A stretch of 5,843 nt of DNA, taken from positions 1-5,843 of the forward strand of contig JASHTQ010000201.1 in the NCBI GenBank assembly GCA_030040475.1, given 5' to 3'. The first letter of the stretch is position 1. Every line of letters begins with the position of its first letter. This DNA is from Streptosporangiaceae bacterium (GTDB taxonomy: Bacteria > Actinomycetota > Actinomycetes > Streptosporangiales > Streptosporangiaceae). This document shows, in pieces, positions 4,623 through 5,843 of this stretch. The translations under genes were made by a program, and so were the position numbers. The notes beneath the pieces are model-generated. The model did not search any database, was not told where the DNA came from, and worked only from the letters and a program-made list of their open reading frames with translations.

Positions 4623-5843
4623 CTAGGCACTGCCGCGGGACATCGCGATCAGGCGGTCCAGCACCTTGCCGCTGCTGACCCGCAGGCCGTCGTGCTCGTA
4701 CTCGCTGGTCACCCAGGTGCGCAGGCCGCGTATCGCCTGCGCCGTCCGCATCGAGAACTCGCGGTCCACATACATGTCGTGGTAGTACACGGCGGCGGTT
4801 ACCGGCACGTCGTTGGCGGCCAGCCGGGACCGGTCGTACAGCGGCGGCCAGTCACCGTACTCCGCGAGCAGGTCCGCGGCCTCGCGCAGCGGCCGCAGCA
4901 CCGGGTCGGCGTCGACCATCCACGGGTAGATCATCTCGCCGGTGAACAGCAGGGGAGCGGTCGACGCGTCCGGATCGATCGCCGGGACCGGGTCGAAGTC
5001 GCCGAACTCCGCCCTGACCCGCTGCGCGGCCCACCGGGTGGCGGTGCCCTGGGCGTAGCAGGGCTCGTGCAGCAGCGCGTACAGCGGCATCCCGGCGAAG
5101 CTGGTCCTCGCCTGTACCTTGTACAGGAAAGCGTCGGAGAGCTCGTCGCCGGCGAACGGATCCTCGAGCAGGTAGTGCAGTTCGTGGCTGCCGGTGCTCA
5201 TGCCGAGCATGGACCCGAGCGACTGGAACGCCGGGACGGACAGCGGCGCCCCGTCGGGGAGCCGGACGTCGCGGGAGGCCAGGTACTGGGCAATCAGGCG
5301 GGCCTGTGCCACGTCCTGCGGATAGCGCTCGTAGTGGGCGGCGTTCTTGGCGGCGACCGCCGGATAGGTGCGCCGGTAGACGTCGTCGGCGGTCGCCGTG
5401 AGCCCCGGCAGCCCGCCGGTGATGAACGCCTCGCGGATGCCGTGCGGGGCGAAGGACAGGTAGCTGACCGTGCAGAAACCGCCGAAGCTCTGCCCGAGCA
5501 CGCTCCACGGGGCACCGCCGGTCAGGTCCCGCCTGATCAGCTCGGCGTCCAGCACGATGGCATCGGCGCGGAAGTGGGTCAGGTAGCCGGCCTGGGCCTT
5601 GGCCGATCCGAGCCGGGCCAGGGTCTGCCGGTTGGCGGGGGAGGACCGGCCGGTGCCGCGCTGATCGAGCAGCAGCACCCGGTAGTCGTCGAGCGCACGG
5701 TCCAGCCAGGACTCACGGCCGACCGGCCGCTGCGCGCCGTGACCGGGGCCGCCCTGCAGGAAGAGCAGCCACGGCAGGTCCGCATCCTGGCGGTCGGCGG
5801 CCACGACCTCGCGGGCGAACACCTCGATCTGCTCCCCGTCCGG
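4623..5843 (-). CDS. alpha/beta hydrolase, proline iminopeptidase-like (peptidase family S33), 5' end missing
   Basis: The frame is open to the right edge, giving 406 visible residues; the true start is off the window. The first visible residues, PDGEQIEVFAREVVA, fit the family's usual second strand, so the GTG at 5822 (visible residue 8) is internal and perhaps 20-30 residues are missing. Visible positions: oxyanion-hole loop FLQGGPG (28-34), DQRGTGRSSP (60-69), and nucleophile elbow VLGQSFGG (115-122) with S119. The likely acid is the Asp in YYHDMYVD (353-360), and the catalytic His is in EYEHDGLR (381-388). A large alpha-helical cap lies between. Members release N-terminal proline or hydrolyse related small peptides and amides in the cytoplasm; the exact substrate is uncertain. 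The TAG stop is about 130 bases from the next minus-strand gene, with no sign of a shared operon. Confidence 0.92.
   Translation of the reverse strand, partial: PDGEQIEVFAREVVAADRQDADLPWLLFLQGGPGHGAQRPVGRESWLDRALDDYRVLLLDQRGTGRSSPANRQTLARLGSAKAQAGYLTHFRADAIVLDAELIRRDLTGGAPWSVLGQSFGGFCTVSYLSFAPHGIREAFITGGLPGLTATADDVYRRTYPAVAAKNAAHYERYPQDVAQARLIAQYLASRDVRLPDGAPLSVPAFQSLGSMLGMSTGSHELHYLLEDPFAGDELSDAFLYKVQARTSFAGMPLYALLHEPCYAQGTATRWAAQRVRAEFGDFDPVPAIDPDASTAPLLFTGEMIYPWMVDADPVLRPLREAADLLAEYGDWPPLYDRSRLAANDVPVTAAVYYHDMYVDREFSMRTAQAIRGLRTWVTSEYEHDGLRVSSGKVLDRLIAMSRGSA

Noticed and set aside
5820..5822. GTG at 5822 as the start of the hydrolase.
   Set aside because: The frame is open to the window edge, and the residues before the GTG (PDGEQIE) match the conserved family N-terminal region.
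4536..5843. Long plus-strand open frame starting at GTG 4536 behind a TAGGGT box, running antisense through the hydrolase to the right edge.
   Set aside because: Its codons align exactly with hydrolase codons on the other strand, so stops could arise only at rare TTA, CTA or TCA codons. Openness is expected in high-GC DNA, and the translation shows no recognisable domain.
1..5843. Mobile element, CRISPR, toxin-antitoxin or phage-defence content.
   Set aside because: I saw no transposase, integrase, direct-repeat array, terminal inverted repeats or nuclease/toxin motifs, and base composition looks uniform throughout.

Overview
The window is very G+C rich (about 70% by eye, not computed), has strong G/C bias at third codon positions, and uses GTG starts often. 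Several starts have a TANNNT-type -10 box 6-7 bases in front of them, as in leaderless transcripts. With the protein families present, this points to a high-GC actinomycete chromosome. There is no RNA gene, transposase, integrase, CRISPR array or origin. The largest intergenic gap is about 130 bases, so the region is compact and looks like ordinary chromosome rather than a mobile island.

Layout from left to right. (1) The C-terminal part of a NarL/LuxR-type response regulator, cut by the left edge, on +. (2) A leftward run of three genes on -, in transcription order: an EamA/RhtA-like drug/metabolite exporter, a YajO-like aldo/keto reductase and a class I SAM-dependent methyltransferase. The exporter and reductase overlap by 104 bases; the reductase and methyltransferase are 38 bases apart. 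(3) An Lrp/AsnC-family regulator on +, divergent from the exporter across only 52 bases. (4) A cysteine-free, membrane-anchored or secreted beta-rich protein of unknown function on -. (5) A proline-iminopeptidase-like alpha/beta hydrolase (family S33) on -, cut by the right edge.

The best-supported functional unit is the Lrp regulator with the divergent exporter-reductase-methyltransferase run. Both divergent start codons sit exactly 6 bases after a TANNNT hexamer, one on each strand, which suggests back-to-back leaderless promoters. A 15-base site matching 12 of 15 positions of the E. coli Lrp consensus lies across the exporter -10 box. The simplest reading is an effector-responsive Lrp-type switch over export, and perhaps modification, of an amino acid or related small molecule. 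The substrate cannot be read from sequence.

The other recurring feature is run-on C-termini. The exporter, the methyltransferase and the unknown secreted protein each continue past the point where the conserved domain ends, into the neighbouring gene, giving overlaps of 104, 22 and 53 bases. I see no clearly new multi-gene system. The least understood gene is the unknown secreted protein, whose start is preceded by an 8-bp-arm dyad.
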